Assembly: GCA_022478985.1 (NCBI GenBank)
Contig: JAKSZP010018528.1
Span: 108,062-172,061 of the forward strand
Length of the DNA stretch: 64,000 nucleotides
Origin: Massospora cicadina
Lineage: Eukaryota; Entomophthoromycota; Entomophthoromycetes; Entomophthorales; Entomophthoraceae
Reading direction: 5' to 3'
Shown: positions 45,990 to 56,834 of the stretch, one piece after another
Position numbering within the stretch: position 1 is the stretch's first letter
Layout of the letters: each line of letters begins with the position of its first letter
Translations under genes and position numbers: made by a program
The notes under the pieces: model-generated
What the model saw: the letters and a program-made list of their open reading frames with translations, nothing else
What the model was told of the DNA's origin: nothing
Database searches by the model: none

Positions 45990-46240
45990 ATCCAACTATT
46001 TTTAAAGGCCCCACTAAAGACTCTGGAGGCATATCTTGTGAATGGGGCGCCAGAGTGGGTAGTGGAGGAATTAGTTGCCTCACGCTAAGTAAAAGAAGGC
46101 TTGAGTACCTAGTATCTTGGAAGGGATATGATGCAACGAAAAACAGTTGGGTACCTGAGCGTGACTGCGCACATGCCTAAAACCTGATTAAAGTTTTCCA
46201 TGAGCATTTCCACCATGCTGCTGGATTTCCTTTGAAGCAA
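45990..46240 (+). pseudogene. A chromodomain
   Basis: After the integrase the reading (frame 45941-46180) gives EWGARVGSGGIS, then RRLEYLVSWKGYDATKNSWV, then a stop, then NLIKVFHEHFH. This is the chromodomain pattern: a W in the first strand, YLVxWKGY, then xxxxW and a final helix. In chromoviruses it steers integration to heterochromatin by binding modified histone tails. The first aromatic-cage position is hard to assign. Confidence 0.78.
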
Positions 46241-46314
46241 ACTGACACCGCTATGAAGTTGCCCCAGTCCACAAGAACTTTTCTCTGGCAAAAGCCCCTG
46301 GAGGGAAAATGAAT

Positions 46315-46363
46315 CCTCAAAATAATGAGAGTGTAATGTCATGGCTCCATGACATAATTGAGG
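46315..46363 (+). promoter_or_regulatory. A: inverted repeats around the 3' LTR start
   Basis: The LTR opens with TGTCATGG, two bases, CCATGACA (46337-46354), a perfect 8-bp palindrome that extends to 9 bp here. CCTCAA at 46315-46320, before the purine-rich GAGAGTG, pairs with TTGAGG at 46358-46363. Together they would make a stem with the LTR edge inside. The polypurine tract itself is weak. Confidence 0.55.
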
Positions 46364-47225
46364 GAACCAATTGTAAGGGCAAATCTACACGTCAGGAGGC
46401 CAAAAAGGTGAAGTTGTAAGGCTACCTGACCTTAAGCATGCCCTGATAAACGCTGGGTACATGCAAAATATGCCCAAGTTGGTCCTTGGAATGTTGTGAT
46501 GCTCGGCCTGGTGTTACAGCCAAGGCGTTAAAACGCACCAGCTACATTCTGAATACTAAAAGGTTTGTTACAATTGCTTGAGTAACAGGGTTTTGAAACC
46601 CGTTCCAATTTTTAATATTACTAAATTGGGTCAAGTTCAATTAAAATCCATAACTTAGGTTTAGTCAATTTTGAGTTACAGGATCCAGGCTGATGGTAGT
46701 GTGCACCTATTGGTGCACTTAAGCTTAGCACCACTTCTTCTGATTGACAAATCGCCCCCATTGCACAAGCATGTTTCCCTAAGACCAACTTTCCTCATTG
46801 ATCGACTTCCTAAATAAATTTCCCTTTATGTTTATGTTTTTATAATGGTTCCTTGGGCGAACCTGTTTGTGGACCTCTTCAAGGAGGTCTTTAACAATTT
46901 TGGCCAATTTCTCTTATCCAAATTAACTGCAGTATCTGGTTCACCTTTGGGCCGCCATGGTCCCATCCAGATTGAGGCATCCTCAGCACCCTAGCACTTA
47001 TCTCCACCTGGTTATGAATTTCTTTGGGTCCAACCAGGTTCTGTTGTTTCTTTGTTATTTACTATTATACACCATGTTGTACACCCTCGCCCTAGGTCCC
47101 TTTTGCACTAGCACCCTCCGCGGTGCCCTCTTTCTGATCTTTCTAACAGCTAGTTTCCTGGTGGTGTGACTGTGCATCCCGCATCACCTCTCTGGGAACG
47201 AAGAGTTAAAGAAACTCTCTTGACA
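46337..47225 (+). repeat. 3' LTR of A
   Basis: It is 889 bp, from TGTCATGGCTCC to CTCTTGACA, followed by GGTAT. It matches the split 5' LTR (13088-13780 and 28968-29161) and contains the single, uninterrupted GGGTC that B used as its target. Confidence 0.92.
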
Positions 47226-47492
47226 GGTATATAAGGGTTCAATTTTCATATATAATTTTGGTTGTGATGTCATCCTCATGATCTAAATTTTTAAATTTGG
47301 CATGGCGAAATAATTTCACATGACTCAAATTGACTCTGATGAAGTTATCTTTGCTTGCTTTACCTATAAAAGGACCTTAATCGCCCCCTCCGTGGTGAAT
47401 TGGTAGCCATTAACTCCAACAGTTTGGGGTTATTTTCCCATATTTTGCTGGTTGAGGAGTGACTAGGTGCAGTTGAAACCTCATCCTTGACA
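47226..47492 (-). repeat. 5' LTR of Y, second part
   Basis: It opens with the GGTAT duplication and matches 6817-7080 (TATATAAGGG, then CCTATAAAAGG, then TTGGTTGAGG). On the minus strand it starts TGTCAAGGATGAGG at 47492. A possible 5-bp duplication follows: GACAA at 47493 versus GACCA at 5848. Confidence 0.85.
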
Positions 47493-48118
47493 GACAAGTT
47501 TAATCCAAAGGCTTAGTCTGCATTGTCAATCCTTTTGTGAGCCATGAAAGATTAATATGGCTAGCTCTGGGCCAGTGACAGGAGTTGGTTGGGTGGCAGA
47601 TGCTGATTGGCCATGCACAGTGGACCTAGTCAAATCCACTGGCACTTTAGCAGTTATCTGCTCAGGAATGGTTCAGGTGGTCAAAACTTGATTTATAGGA
47701 GTGGTGGGAGCAACACCTGCAGCGGTCAAGGTTGGGGAGGGAGATTTTTTATTCACTTATAAAGTAGTAGAAACAGAAGTGGGTATGCTCTGGAGGGAGG
47801 AGCAGTGGAGGCAGATTCTATGTAAACCACTGGGCATTTGAACTTTAAATGGTCAGGTTTGAAGCAAAAGGGACAATGGTGCAGCCATTTTTTGCATTCC
47901 TCAAAGGAATGATCAGGAGATGATCTGATCAAAGCACAGATAGGTATAATGAGGTGGGTGTCCTGATAGAATGGGAAGCTTTTAGCAAATTTGCAGGACC
48001 CAGTGATACGATCAGCACCATTTGGAACCACAATTTGCAGCATGTGGTCAGCATCATAGGAAGACAATCCCTTCATGATCTTGTGGTAAAGTCATTTGGG
48101 GGAGAGGTGGGAGGGCGG
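47493..48118 (-). pseudogene. Remnant X, upstream half, with CCHC zinc knuckle
   Basis: On the minus strand an open frame of 107 codons (48076-47753, ATG start) contains a perfect C-X2-C-X4-H-X4-C knuckle (CPFCFKPDHLKFKC) near residues 68-81. In another frame the reading continues, rich in Pro, Thr and Ala, with stops (SPSPTLTAAGVAPTTP), towards 47493. The plus strand is purine-rich at 48098-48118. It may be the gag or ORF1 of an old element, or a host gene fragment; I cannot place it. It is split from 5290-5852 by Y. Confidence 0.5.
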
Positions 48119-48859
48119 TGTTGGGATTCTCCCTATGCAAAGTGGAAGCCTTGTCCTGGGGAAAATTTTAGCTGACACCAATATTCAGGACTTGTTTTTA
48201 AGATGCCCAAATGGCCCCATAAGTCCCAAATTAAGTTTTGAATTCATATCAGCAAATTAAAGTTTAAACTTGGGGTATAAGTCAAATTACTCCAAATTTG
48301 GTTAACACTCATTGTGTTTTTTACTTTGCTTAATCCCAAACCTTTACTGAATCCGCCAAATCATTCCAACTAAGATCTTACCATTCAGAGATCTCAGGAT
48401 TCTGCCACCTCGATCAAAGAAACCTATGAGCGCCAAAAAACTTCCTTTCCGCCACACCTTTCAAGGAATCTCTTTATCCACTTAGTCCCAATATCTCTAC
48501 CTGAGTTTACCCCACATAATCACAATATCTTAATCAGCTGTTTCTATGAAAGTGTTACTAAGGGATCAAGAAGCTCATCTGACCATACAGATGGGACAAT
48601 ATAATTATTATCTTGGTACTCAATGCTCACTCTTTGCAAATTCCCAGCAATCCTGAAATCCCCTTTGTATTTAATAGCACTTTAAATAGTATGGATTTCT
48701 TCTAAATAAATTACTTTTCCAACGGAATTTATCAATTATCTGCCTTTATTTAAGATCTTATTCTATTAAAATGGCTAAAATGTCATCCAGCACCATACAC
48801 TTTGAAGCCCTTCTCTCAAAATTCTCGCGCCACCAGTGATCTCCCCTAGCCACCTGAAA
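48119..48859 (+). repeat. W-family LTR, copy 1 (followed by a primer site)
   Basis: It starts TGTTGGGATTCTCCC and ends near CACCTGAAA. It matches copies at 56010-56736 and 56835-57575 and equals the latter in length (741 bp). Its start is like that of D's LTR (TGTTGGGATT), so W is related to D. Confidence 0.8.
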
Positions 48860-48862
48860 AAA

Positions 48863-50007
48863 TGGTGCTTTCTGGCAGGTAGCTTTTGAGTCGCATCAAG
48901 AGGACATAGCCTCAACATGGAAGAAAAGAATCAATCTACTTTCATCACTCCATACCCTGATCTTTTGGCCTACTTACTTTGGAATGGCCAAGACTAATAT
49001 CATTGGGAAGTAACTTCACCAAGTTATTTTCAACTTTTGCCCAGAAAACTACACTTTTTTGCCAATCAAGACACCCAAGCAACTAAAGCTATACTCAATC
49101 TATTAATTATCCCTGATGAATTTGAGAAATATGTTTTTTAACAACAATGCCAACACTGCAATATAGATAAACTTGAAAAGTGATATATTTCTTATAAAAC
49201 AGTAATTTAAAGTAGCTGAAATTTTTGGGACAAAGCTCAAAAAAAGTTATGATAAGATATTACACTTACAAATGATTACTGGTTTTAAAGATTTATTTAC
49301 CTCTATTGAAAAATTCTCTATAAAAAGTTTCTCCAAACTGGGCCATTGTAAAAAAAGTCATCTAAGTTTAGGCCTGCCCTCTAGCTAAAGGAAAAGAACA
49401 ACTAATTGCAAAGCTTTAGATTTAATAATTAGAATTTTCTTAATATTAACATAATTTTTATCTAGGTAACCTTAACCAAATTTAAAATTATGTTGTTTTT
49501 TCCATTCTGCTGTTTCTGAACAGAAAATGGAAATGAAAATCATTACCTTAATTGACCCAAAAATGCCAAATGACAAATCAAATTTAGCCAACAAGCCTTG
49601 ACTGAGCTATTAAACCAATCAAATTAGGACAAGTCATGAACTAGCTTTCAAACCCAAATATGGGATTAAACCTCAAAAACCCCATGGATGCCTTGAGAGC
49701 AATTATACATTGCAACGCCCAAAGCTCCAGATAAACTTCCTGGGACTTACCTTCATGCAAATTCTAACTGCTCCCCTCTAAAGATTTGCCAGATATTGGC
49801 AAAAGGGATCACAAACTTACGTGGTTTTTCTTTTAAGTTTTGAAAAGCGCCAGTTCTGACAAACCAGAATTAAAAATAATATTTAGTGAACTAAAATCTA
49901 AGACTGATGAATCAATTGTTAGTATTGGAAATTAGAACCTACCTCAAGGTGGCAAAAAGCTGCCCCAAAAGTAAGGCAATGCCCATTGAGTATTTATCTG
50001 AACCATA
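48863..50007 (+). pseudogene. W primer-binding site and gag remnant
   Basis: TGGTGCTTTCTGGCAGG at 48863-48879 is a primer site related to that of D. From ATG 48917 a reading begins MEEKNQSTFITPYPDLLAYL and continues with NQDTQATKAILNLLIIPDEF before stops become dense. Beyond about 49150 it is A-rich and barely readable. It stops at the LTR of E. No protease or RT was found for W anywhere, so this is either a deleted copy or a non-autonomous one. Confidence 0.55.
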
Positions 50008-50500
50008 TGTCATGATTTTGATATGACTAGATGATAAGTCCTAGGTCATTATGGCGGAATGGATGAAATCCGCCGAGATTGATATGAGTAATGGTAGATT
50101 GAGTGCCTCAAAATGAGGCAATATTGGGTTGTTGGGAAATTGTCTTAGATTAGGCAATTGGGAAATTAATGAATAAAGAATCGACAGAACTAATGATATA
50201 TGGTGAATTAAATTACTTTGCATAAAAGTGGTAGCATCTGAAGTCACTACAATATAGGCAAGATGAGATGATCAAGAGAAAAAGTTGTTAAGTAGTTTAG
50301 AGTAAGCGAAACAGCAAGAATCTGCTGTATTTATTATATTAAATAAAAGAGAGTTGTGGGAGCAAGTGCTCCATATTTAATTGAAGTTTATTTTGTTTTA
50401 AGGATGATGATCATCGCATCATTGGTCCTAATTTCTCAGTGAGTCAAACCTTGTGCAAAATCCTACGGTGTATCTTTTTAATACCACCAATTTTATAACA
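50008..50500 (+). repeat. 5' LTR of E
   Basis: It is 493 bp, from TGTCATGATTTTGATATGAC to TATAACA. It matches 55451-55940. The first 45 bases and the last 100 also resemble the LTR of B. Confidence 0.9.
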
Positions 50501-50501
50501 G

Positions 50502-50519
50502 TGGTGCTCACTGCAGGGG
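50502..50519 (+). other. Primer-binding site of E
   Basis: TGGTGCTCACTGCAGGGG, two bases after the LTR, differs from that of B by one base. Confidence 0.85.
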
Positions 50520-50539
50520 TCCCATTGATTAATTATAAC

Positions 50540-51840
50540 TATGATAGATTCTCAGTTGCCAGCTATGTTGCCTCAATATTGTTTTTATAGATATTCTACT
50601 CAACACTATGGTCCGTTGCCTGTGTGGAGCTGAAACTGGCTTTGGACACTGTGCTTAAAAACAAGACGAGCTGCTCCAGGAGGTTTTCTGCAATAAGCTG
50701 CCCCCATTTAATCATGAAGGAAATATTCATTGGTTTTTTAAGTGACTTGAAATTGCAACTGAAGGTGTCTCAGATTGACAGAGAGCAAAACTGTTGATTA
50801 CTACCCTGGATGTCAGAAGTGCTGATCAAGTCATCTGTTACCTTTCAGGAAGTTCCATCACATACCAAGAAGTCAAAGAGATGGTGCTGTGGTTGTTCAG
50901 TGGAACTGCAAAGATGTCACAGAAGAAGGCCAAATTTTTGACCATCAGGTTTTAGCAGAATGAGACCCTCACCACATTTGCTGAACAATTTACGCGGAAG
51001 CTCACATACTACTTGGGGCCAGAATTTTATCCATATCTGACGTGTGTATTGTGATAACTTCTGCTGTGAAACCATACTGCGAGTTACATAACGTCATGGC
51101 CCCACTGTTGGATGAAGATGTACCTTTGCTTAAAATTGTACAGTTTTTGCACCATATATCAGCCAACTTCTCTCCACCTAATACCAAGTGGAATCCTTCT
51201 GCTATAATTGACGAATTATCTTACTTGGGGGCTCTGCTAGTCCAGTTCAGATTCCACCAAGTTACCCTCAGCAGTTCAACATCCACCTCATACCTGCTTA
51301 TCATCCACGGCCCAACTATCGCCCTAAACCTGTTTATGCTGACCACTTCCAGCCCAACTCTCAACTTGGCTTGTTTCATATTAATCAGGGACGTGGGCCC
51401 TATGGGGTCAGCTCTTTCAAATGAAGTTGACAGGGGCATTTGGCATGATGGTGCCCTAATCAAGTGGTCTCTTTTGTACATCCAGAACAGTACAACCAGG
51501 GAAAATTCAGATCGGAGTAGAGAAGGGACTCTCTATCTCCACTAAAACAAACGTCCCACCTGAACCCAAATTAGAATATTCAGCGGAAGTTCCCTTGCAC
51601 AATGATTCAGTTTTATATCAGCAGCTGATTGGGGGGTGAATGCTTTGACACAAGTGCAGTCTGCGGCTATGGTGGAAGAGGGGTCTCAGATGCAGGTCAA
51701 GCCATATGCTTGCCAAATGTTTAACCAAATTTCCTCTGAAAAATTAGACCCCTCCTCAGATGCACCTTTTTTGCAAGCAGTAAGCGTCGCTCTTCCAGTC
51801 AAAACTATTATAAAAACAATACCCCAGAATTGGTGAGGGG
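50540..51840 (+). pseudogene. E gag remnant
   Basis: A worn N-terminal part is followed by a capsid-like part at 50715-51060: EGNIHWFFK, RSADQVICYLSGSS and AEQFTRKLTYYLG, with stops. The knuckle position (51408-51452) aligns with B's but has lost its Cys codons: TGC to TCT, TGT to TGA. The open frame 51042-51545 lies in a shifted frame over the same gene. The final part (51636-51836) parallels B's linker (PYACQMF, then VSVALPVKTII). Confidence 0.7.
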
Positions 51841-51899
51841 ATTGCGTGTTTCCTTGGAAACAGGGATTCCTAAGATGTCCATGTTATAAACAGTCAAGA

Positions 51900-52740
51900 T
51901 TCATCTTACTCTGAATGTACTTACTGTGACCTGATTGTAGCTAAGACCTGAGTACGTGCCATCATATATACTGGTGCCCCCGTCAATATAGTCTCCACCA
52001 AACTGGTGGCCAGGTTGACATTAAAGCTGGATGTGGAACACCAGATGGTATATGGCACTGCTGGAACGGAAAATATGGTTTCTGAGGGGGCATACAGTGC
52101 ACTTCCACTGTAGTTTGGTTCTATTGTCATGGTAGCTCCTGCTATAGTGTTACCAAATAGCAATTATGATCTGTTAATTGGAACTGCCTTCTTACGACAC
52201 TATGGGACTGTTATTGATATGACAGATAAGACTTTTTGAGATATTGGGTCAGCGAATCCCAATTCACTTCACCTCTAGCTGAGTACCAGATGCTCTAATG
52301 CATATGGGGAATATTAGTCTAGCGTATAGTGACAGAGTAATCCCTGTGCAATACCATCAGTTAAAGGGAAAAACTTGGGCCCTTTTCCAACAGATTTTTG
52401 AGTATCAAGGGCTGCCTCTCAGAGCTGCCGGACCTATATCTATTCCATCTGTTCATCAAGTTATAGTGAACACTGACTTGGTGATTAAAGTTCCAGATGG
52501 ATTCTATGTGGAGGCTATTGGGCCATATCAGCAATCACAGTTTGAACCCCACGTGGCCCCGGGCATTATATTAACAGGGAAGGGGGAGATCAAAGTTTTG
52601 CTTGCAAATCTACAGATGGTACCACTGCAAATCCGCCGCCACCAAATAGTGGCATATTTGCACTTAATCATTGAGGAGGTTTCTTTTAGTTTATGAATTT
52701 GGGTCGCTGGAGGAATTTGATCTACATCTCCAACCACAGC
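51900..52740 (+). pseudogene. E protease and dUTPase-like domain
   Basis: The protease active site reads IIYTGAPVNIV, so the catalytic Asp is Tyr; EGAYSALPL and NSNYDLLIGT follow. The open frame 52298-52696 contains the dUTPase-like part at 52430-52669: ISIPSVHQVIVNTDLVIKVP, DGFY, APGIILTGKGEIKVLLANL, and HQIVAYLHLI. It is the cleanest example after D of the family's second form, which lacks the catalytic Asp-x-x-Tyr. A shift near 52670 leads to the RT lead-in (EDHNLGCAWGVVHRLDTGDH). Confidence 0.75.
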
Positions 52741-54290
52741 TCAGTGTAATGACAATTGTATTGCGTGATGAATTAACGGGGCTGTCAGAAACACAGAAAG
52801 ATTGGGCAATCGATTTATTTCAAAAATATAAAGAGATTTTTGTGGCTGAAGACCATAATTTAGGATGTGCGTGGGGGGTAGTTCATAGGCTGGACACTGG
52901 AGATCATCCTCCCATCAGATCAAGGCCGATCCACCAATCAAGGGTGGTGGGAGAAGTAGTAACTGAGGAAATTGACAAGTTACAAGTGCAAGGGATGCTT
53001 GAACTGTCGAAAAGTCCATGGGCTTCTCTGTTCTCATTGTAAAGAAGAAGGATGGTACTAACTATGTAGTAAATGACTACTGAAAGCTCAATAGCATCAC
53101 CAAAAAGGACTCATATCCCTTACCACGGACTGATGAAGCTTTGGATTAGTTAGTGGGAGCTCGTTTCTTCTCAGCTATGGACCTGATCTTGGGCTACTGG
53201 AAAATTGAGTTGCCACCAGTGGAGTAAGAGAAGTGCACTGTAATCACATACAAAGGTCTTTTCCAACCAACCCGGATGCCACAAGGGCTATGTAATGCCC
53301 CAGCTATGTTTCAACGGGCGATGGACACTATTCTTGGGGACTTAAAGCTGTCATGTGTCCTTGTATACCTTGACAACATTAATGTTTTTTCCTGAACCTT
53401 CTCTGAAGATCTTGACCATTTAGAAGCTGTATTTTGCCAGCTCTGCTGAGGCCAATATCAAGATCAAAATTCCGGAAATGCCACTTCTATAAGGACCAGC
53501 TGGAGTACCTGTGGTTCATGGTTGACGCCACAGGGCTGATACCTCAACCAGCCAAGGTGGAAGCTATTCAAAAAATGACTCCACCCAACAGCAAGCGGGA
53601 TATACAGGTCTTTTTGGGGATGGTCAGATATTACTGGCGCTTCATCACTAACTTCAGCTGTATTGGGGGCCACTATTTGAGCTATTAAGAAAGGACACTG
53701 TGTTTTTTGGGCGGAACGTCAGCAACACGCTTTTGATACACTTTAAATGGCGTTAACCAGTGCACCAGTGTTGCGCTATCCCAATTTTAAAAAAAGAGTT
53801 CATTGTTCAGATGGATGCATCCCTTTCTGCTGTAGGGGCAGTCTTATCCCAGATTGACGAGAAAGGAGAAGAGCACCCCGTAGCATACTGTAGTCATAGT
53901 TTGAACAGCCATGAGCACAATTATACCATGACTGAGTGGGAGTGCTTGGCGGTGATTTAAGCCTATAAGTAATTTTGGGTGTATTTTCATGGGGTGAAAA
54001 GCAAAGTTGTCACAGATCATGCCTCGTTACTCTGATTACAGAATCTTAAAGAGCCTGAAGGGTGTCTGGCTCAATTGGCTCTTAAATTTCAGGCATACAA
54101 TTTTGAAATTCTTCACTGACCTGGAGCAAAGCACCAAAATGCCGATTGTTTATTGAGATTACCCAAAATTGCAGTTACAGCGGATCTGAGTGATAAAATG
54201 TTTGATAAGATGCTTAGCAGCAAGTATACGATGAACCGCCTCCAGTCATCAAGGTATTGGATGAGATAAGGGCCAATACATTCCAGAAAA
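52741..54290 (+). pseudogene. E reverse transcriptase and RNase H
   Basis: RT: SKSPWASLF, VLTM-type shift, then FSAMDLILGYWKIELP, RMPQGLCNAPAMFQRAMD and YLDN at 53366-53377 in place of YLDD, then VFS and a TGA, exactly as in B. RNase H: FIVQMDASLSAVGAVLSQ (53795), YTMTEWECLAVI, VVTDHASL, then more stops. TGA replaces the first Arg codon of the YRKLN-type block (B has TGG, C has CAG). Confidence 0.83.
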
Positions 54291-55424
54291 ATGGGGAATT
54301 ATATAAGTGGATAGGGGACACTATCATGAATATCCCAAGACCTTCCACTCGCCCATCTGTTATCATGAGCGCACATAGGGCCATTGGGCACGGGGCGTGA
54401 ACAAGATGTTGGAATTATTGCAGCCTCAGTATTACTGGGAAAGCATGAATTTTGATGTGCTTGACACTATCTCCTCCTGTCACCAGTGCCAAGTGGAAAA
54501 GCCGTTCGCTAGAAGACCTCATACTGGTTAGTGAAGCTACACTTTGCTTGGCATATGGTTTCCCTAGATGTTGTCAGCCCTATACCAATGTGAGCTAATT
54601 GGTCCAAGTATGTTTTAGTGGCAATTGACCACTTAGCCTGGTGAGTTGAAGCCAGAGAAATACAAGACTTAGGAGCGGTCACAGTGATCAAAATTATCAT
54701 GGAATGCATTATTCAGTGGAATGGCTGCCCTCAGTTCCTCCTTATAGATAATAGAACTAACTTCACTTCTCATATTATTCCAAAGCTTAATGAGATGATG
54801 GCCATCCATGGGGTTCTAACAACTCCATATCACCTCAAGTCCAACGGAATGGTTGAATGGGTTAATAGACCCTGGTGTAAATACTCCAGTAGTTTTTTAA
54901 TGATAGGCCCTCTGATTGGAGTGCCCTCCTTTCCACTACAGTGTTCACCTACAACATTAGCTACCATTCTGCATGGGATAATCCCATTTTAATTGCTTTA
55001 AAGATGGCACCCCGCTCTGCCTGCCCTCCTATATGCCTGTGTAAAGGACGCTGGCATAATGGATCTGCAACATCTAGTACTAAAAAAATAATGGATCTGC
55101 AACGTTATTTGACCATCCTAACGAATATGCTGATTAAATTACATTCTGAAGTGTACTCTTTCAGCTTAGCCAAGAGAATCAAAATCCAGGCTGCTGATCA
55201 GGTACAGCGGACTGGTCTAGCACAGTTCAAAGATGGAGACATGGTCCTATTCCATGTTCAACATGGGCTTGTCTGGAAACACAAGCTGGTCAGTATCTGG
55301 ATCAGGCCACTTGAAGTCATTGAGAAGACAGGTATAGATGCATATAATATCAAGGACCCCGCTAGCAGTCAATCATCAACCAAGTGCATGTGAAGTTCCT
55401 CCGGGTGTATAAGCAATAGGAGCC
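54291..55424 (+). pseudogene. E integrase
   Basis: The HHCC part is broken by a shift near 54400 (SAHRAIGHG, later CHQCQVEKPF). The core shows SLDVVSPIP, LIDNRTNF and HLKSNGMVEWVN, keeping D, D and E. The stretch at 54941-55393 contains extra sequence against B (a near-duplication of ATAATGGATCTGCAAC at 55057-55104), then FKDGDMVLFHVQH and IRPLEVIEKTG. It ends just before the hairpin at the polypurine tract. Confidence 0.78.
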
Positions 55425-55480
55425 TTATTGTCCAGTCAAGGAGGGGGTAATGTCATGATTCTGATATGACTGGACATTAA
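55425..55480 (+). promoter_or_regulatory. Polypurine tract of E inside a 14-bp inverted repeat
   Basis: TTATTGTCCAGTCA (55425-55438) pairs with TGACTGGACATTAA (55467-55480) at 13 of 14 positions. The loop holds AGGAGGGGGTAA and the LTR start at 55451. It is the same arrangement as B at 28367-28421. Confidence 0.78.
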
Positions 55481-55940
55481 GCCCTAGGTCATTATGGCGG
55501 AACATATGGAATCTGATAATATTTGATATGAGTAATGGTAATTTGAGCGCCTCAAAATGAGGCAATATTAAGTTGTTGGTAAATCATCTCAGATTAGGCG
55601 ATTGGAAAATTAATGAATAAATAACCGATGGAACCAGTGATATGGCGAATTAAATTACTAAGCCATAGAAGCGATAGCATCCAAATTTGCTACAATATAG
55701 GCGAGATGAGATGATCAAGAGAAAAAGTTGTTAAGTTTTTTAAAGTAAGCGGATCAGCAAATATCCGCTGTATTTATTATTTTAAATAAAAGAGAGTTGT
55801 GGGAGCAAGTGCTCCATATTTAATTGAAGTTTACTTGTTGTTTTAAGGACAATGATCACATCGTTGGTCCTAATTGCTCAGTGGGTCAAACCTTGTGCAA
55901 AAGCCTATGATTTATCTCTTTAATACCATAATTATCCCCA
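55451..55940 (+). repeat. 3' LTR of E
   Basis: It starts TGTCATGATTCTGATATGAC and matches the 5' LTR. The last 20 bases are worn (ATTATCCCCA where the other copy has TTTATAACA), so the end is approximate. Confidence 0.85.
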
Positions 55941-56009
55941 AAGTAAACAAGGGTGACAGCTCAGATGAGCTGTTCCCTACAGATTTCAATTAATTTTTGC
56001 CATCAACAC

Positions 56010-56736
56010 TCTCAGGATTCTCCCTATGCAAGGTTTAAGCCTTGTCCTGAGGGAGAAGGTTGACATATGCTGCTGTGCGGGACTTGAACTTCAGTCTACT
56101 CAATGGTCCCATAAGTCCCAGTTTAAGGTTTAAGCTTACATCATCTGTTTGGGTTCTAAGTTCAGAGTATCACCTAAATCATTCTATATTTAACCAATAT
56201 TATTTTTAATATTATTTACGAATGTTTTACTAGAAAAGCATGGCCACAATCACATGAGTCCATCACCTATGGATAAAGCTCCTGATATCTTCATCAGCTA
56301 TTTATTTAGGAAGCTAGAAAATTTGACCTCTAAACCCGGACCATTGGAAGAGTTCCTAATTAAGGTTAGTAATTATTTAACTTATGCTATGAAACTATCA
56401 CCAGTAGATCAAGAAGCTCAGCTGACCTTCCAGGTGAGACTCAATTAAGTACAGGCCACGTGAGTATCAAGAATTACTGATGAATCACTCTTTACCATTC
56501 CCAATAAATCATGATACCTTATACTTTAAGCAGTACTATAAATAGTACTGACTTATTTTTATAAAGTACTTTTAAGAAGAATATAATATATTACTTAATT
56601 ATTATTTAGTTATACTTTATTCTTATAAACAAAGTCTCTTTTATCTCTGCGTCCTATGTTGCACCTGTCTATTCTGCTGACTATAGCCTCCTGCTGTCAA
56701 TTACTATGTTGTGCTCCCTAGCGTTAGCGCCTGAAA
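56010..56736 (+). repeat. W-family LTR, copy 2
   Basis: It matches copy 1 from GGATTCTCCCTATGCAAGG onward, but the first bases are worn (TCTCAGGATTC for TGTTGGGATTC). It is the most divergent of the three. A worn primer site (AAGTGCTACTGGAAGAG) follows at 56735. 55941-56009, between E and this copy, shows no gene. Confidence 0.65.
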
Positions 56737-56834
56737 GTGCTACTGGAAGAGTTGCAACAAAAACTAAATAAAAGAGTACCAATATTTAGGCTGGTGAAAA
56801 ACCTACTCCCCTTGGACAAGGCTTTAGGGGTCTC

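Larger units (their letters stand above)
13088..47225 (+). mobile_element. Element A: Ty3/Gypsy chromovirus carrying nested B, LINE and D
   Basis: LTRs at 13088-13780 plus 28968-29161 and at 46337-47225 enclose worn gag and protease (29162-30941), then RT, RNase H, integrase and chromodomain (43364-46240). GGTAT at 13083-13087 and 47226-47230 is the target duplication. B lies in the 5' LTR; a LINE and D lie in the interior. With B, the LINE and D removed the element is about 6.8 kb, normal for a chromovirus. The YMDD box and the chromodomain separate it from all other Ty3 copies here. Confidence 0.9.
50008..55940 (+). mobile_element. Element E: Ty3/Gypsy retrotransposon, sibling of B, nested in W
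   Basis: LTRs at 50008-50500 and 55451-55940 flank gag, protease, dUTPase-like domain, RT, RNase H and integrase in the same order as B. Total 5.9 kb with no large insertion. No target duplication could be confirmed (CCATA before, AAGTA after), because the far end of the 3' LTR is worn. Its stops are more numerous than B's. Confidence 0.9.

Noticed and set aside
48098..48118. G-rich tract before W LTR copy 1 read as a polypurine tract, making that LTR a 3' LTR
   Set aside because: A primer site follows the LTR at 48863, so it is a 5' LTR; the G-rich stretch belongs to remnant X.
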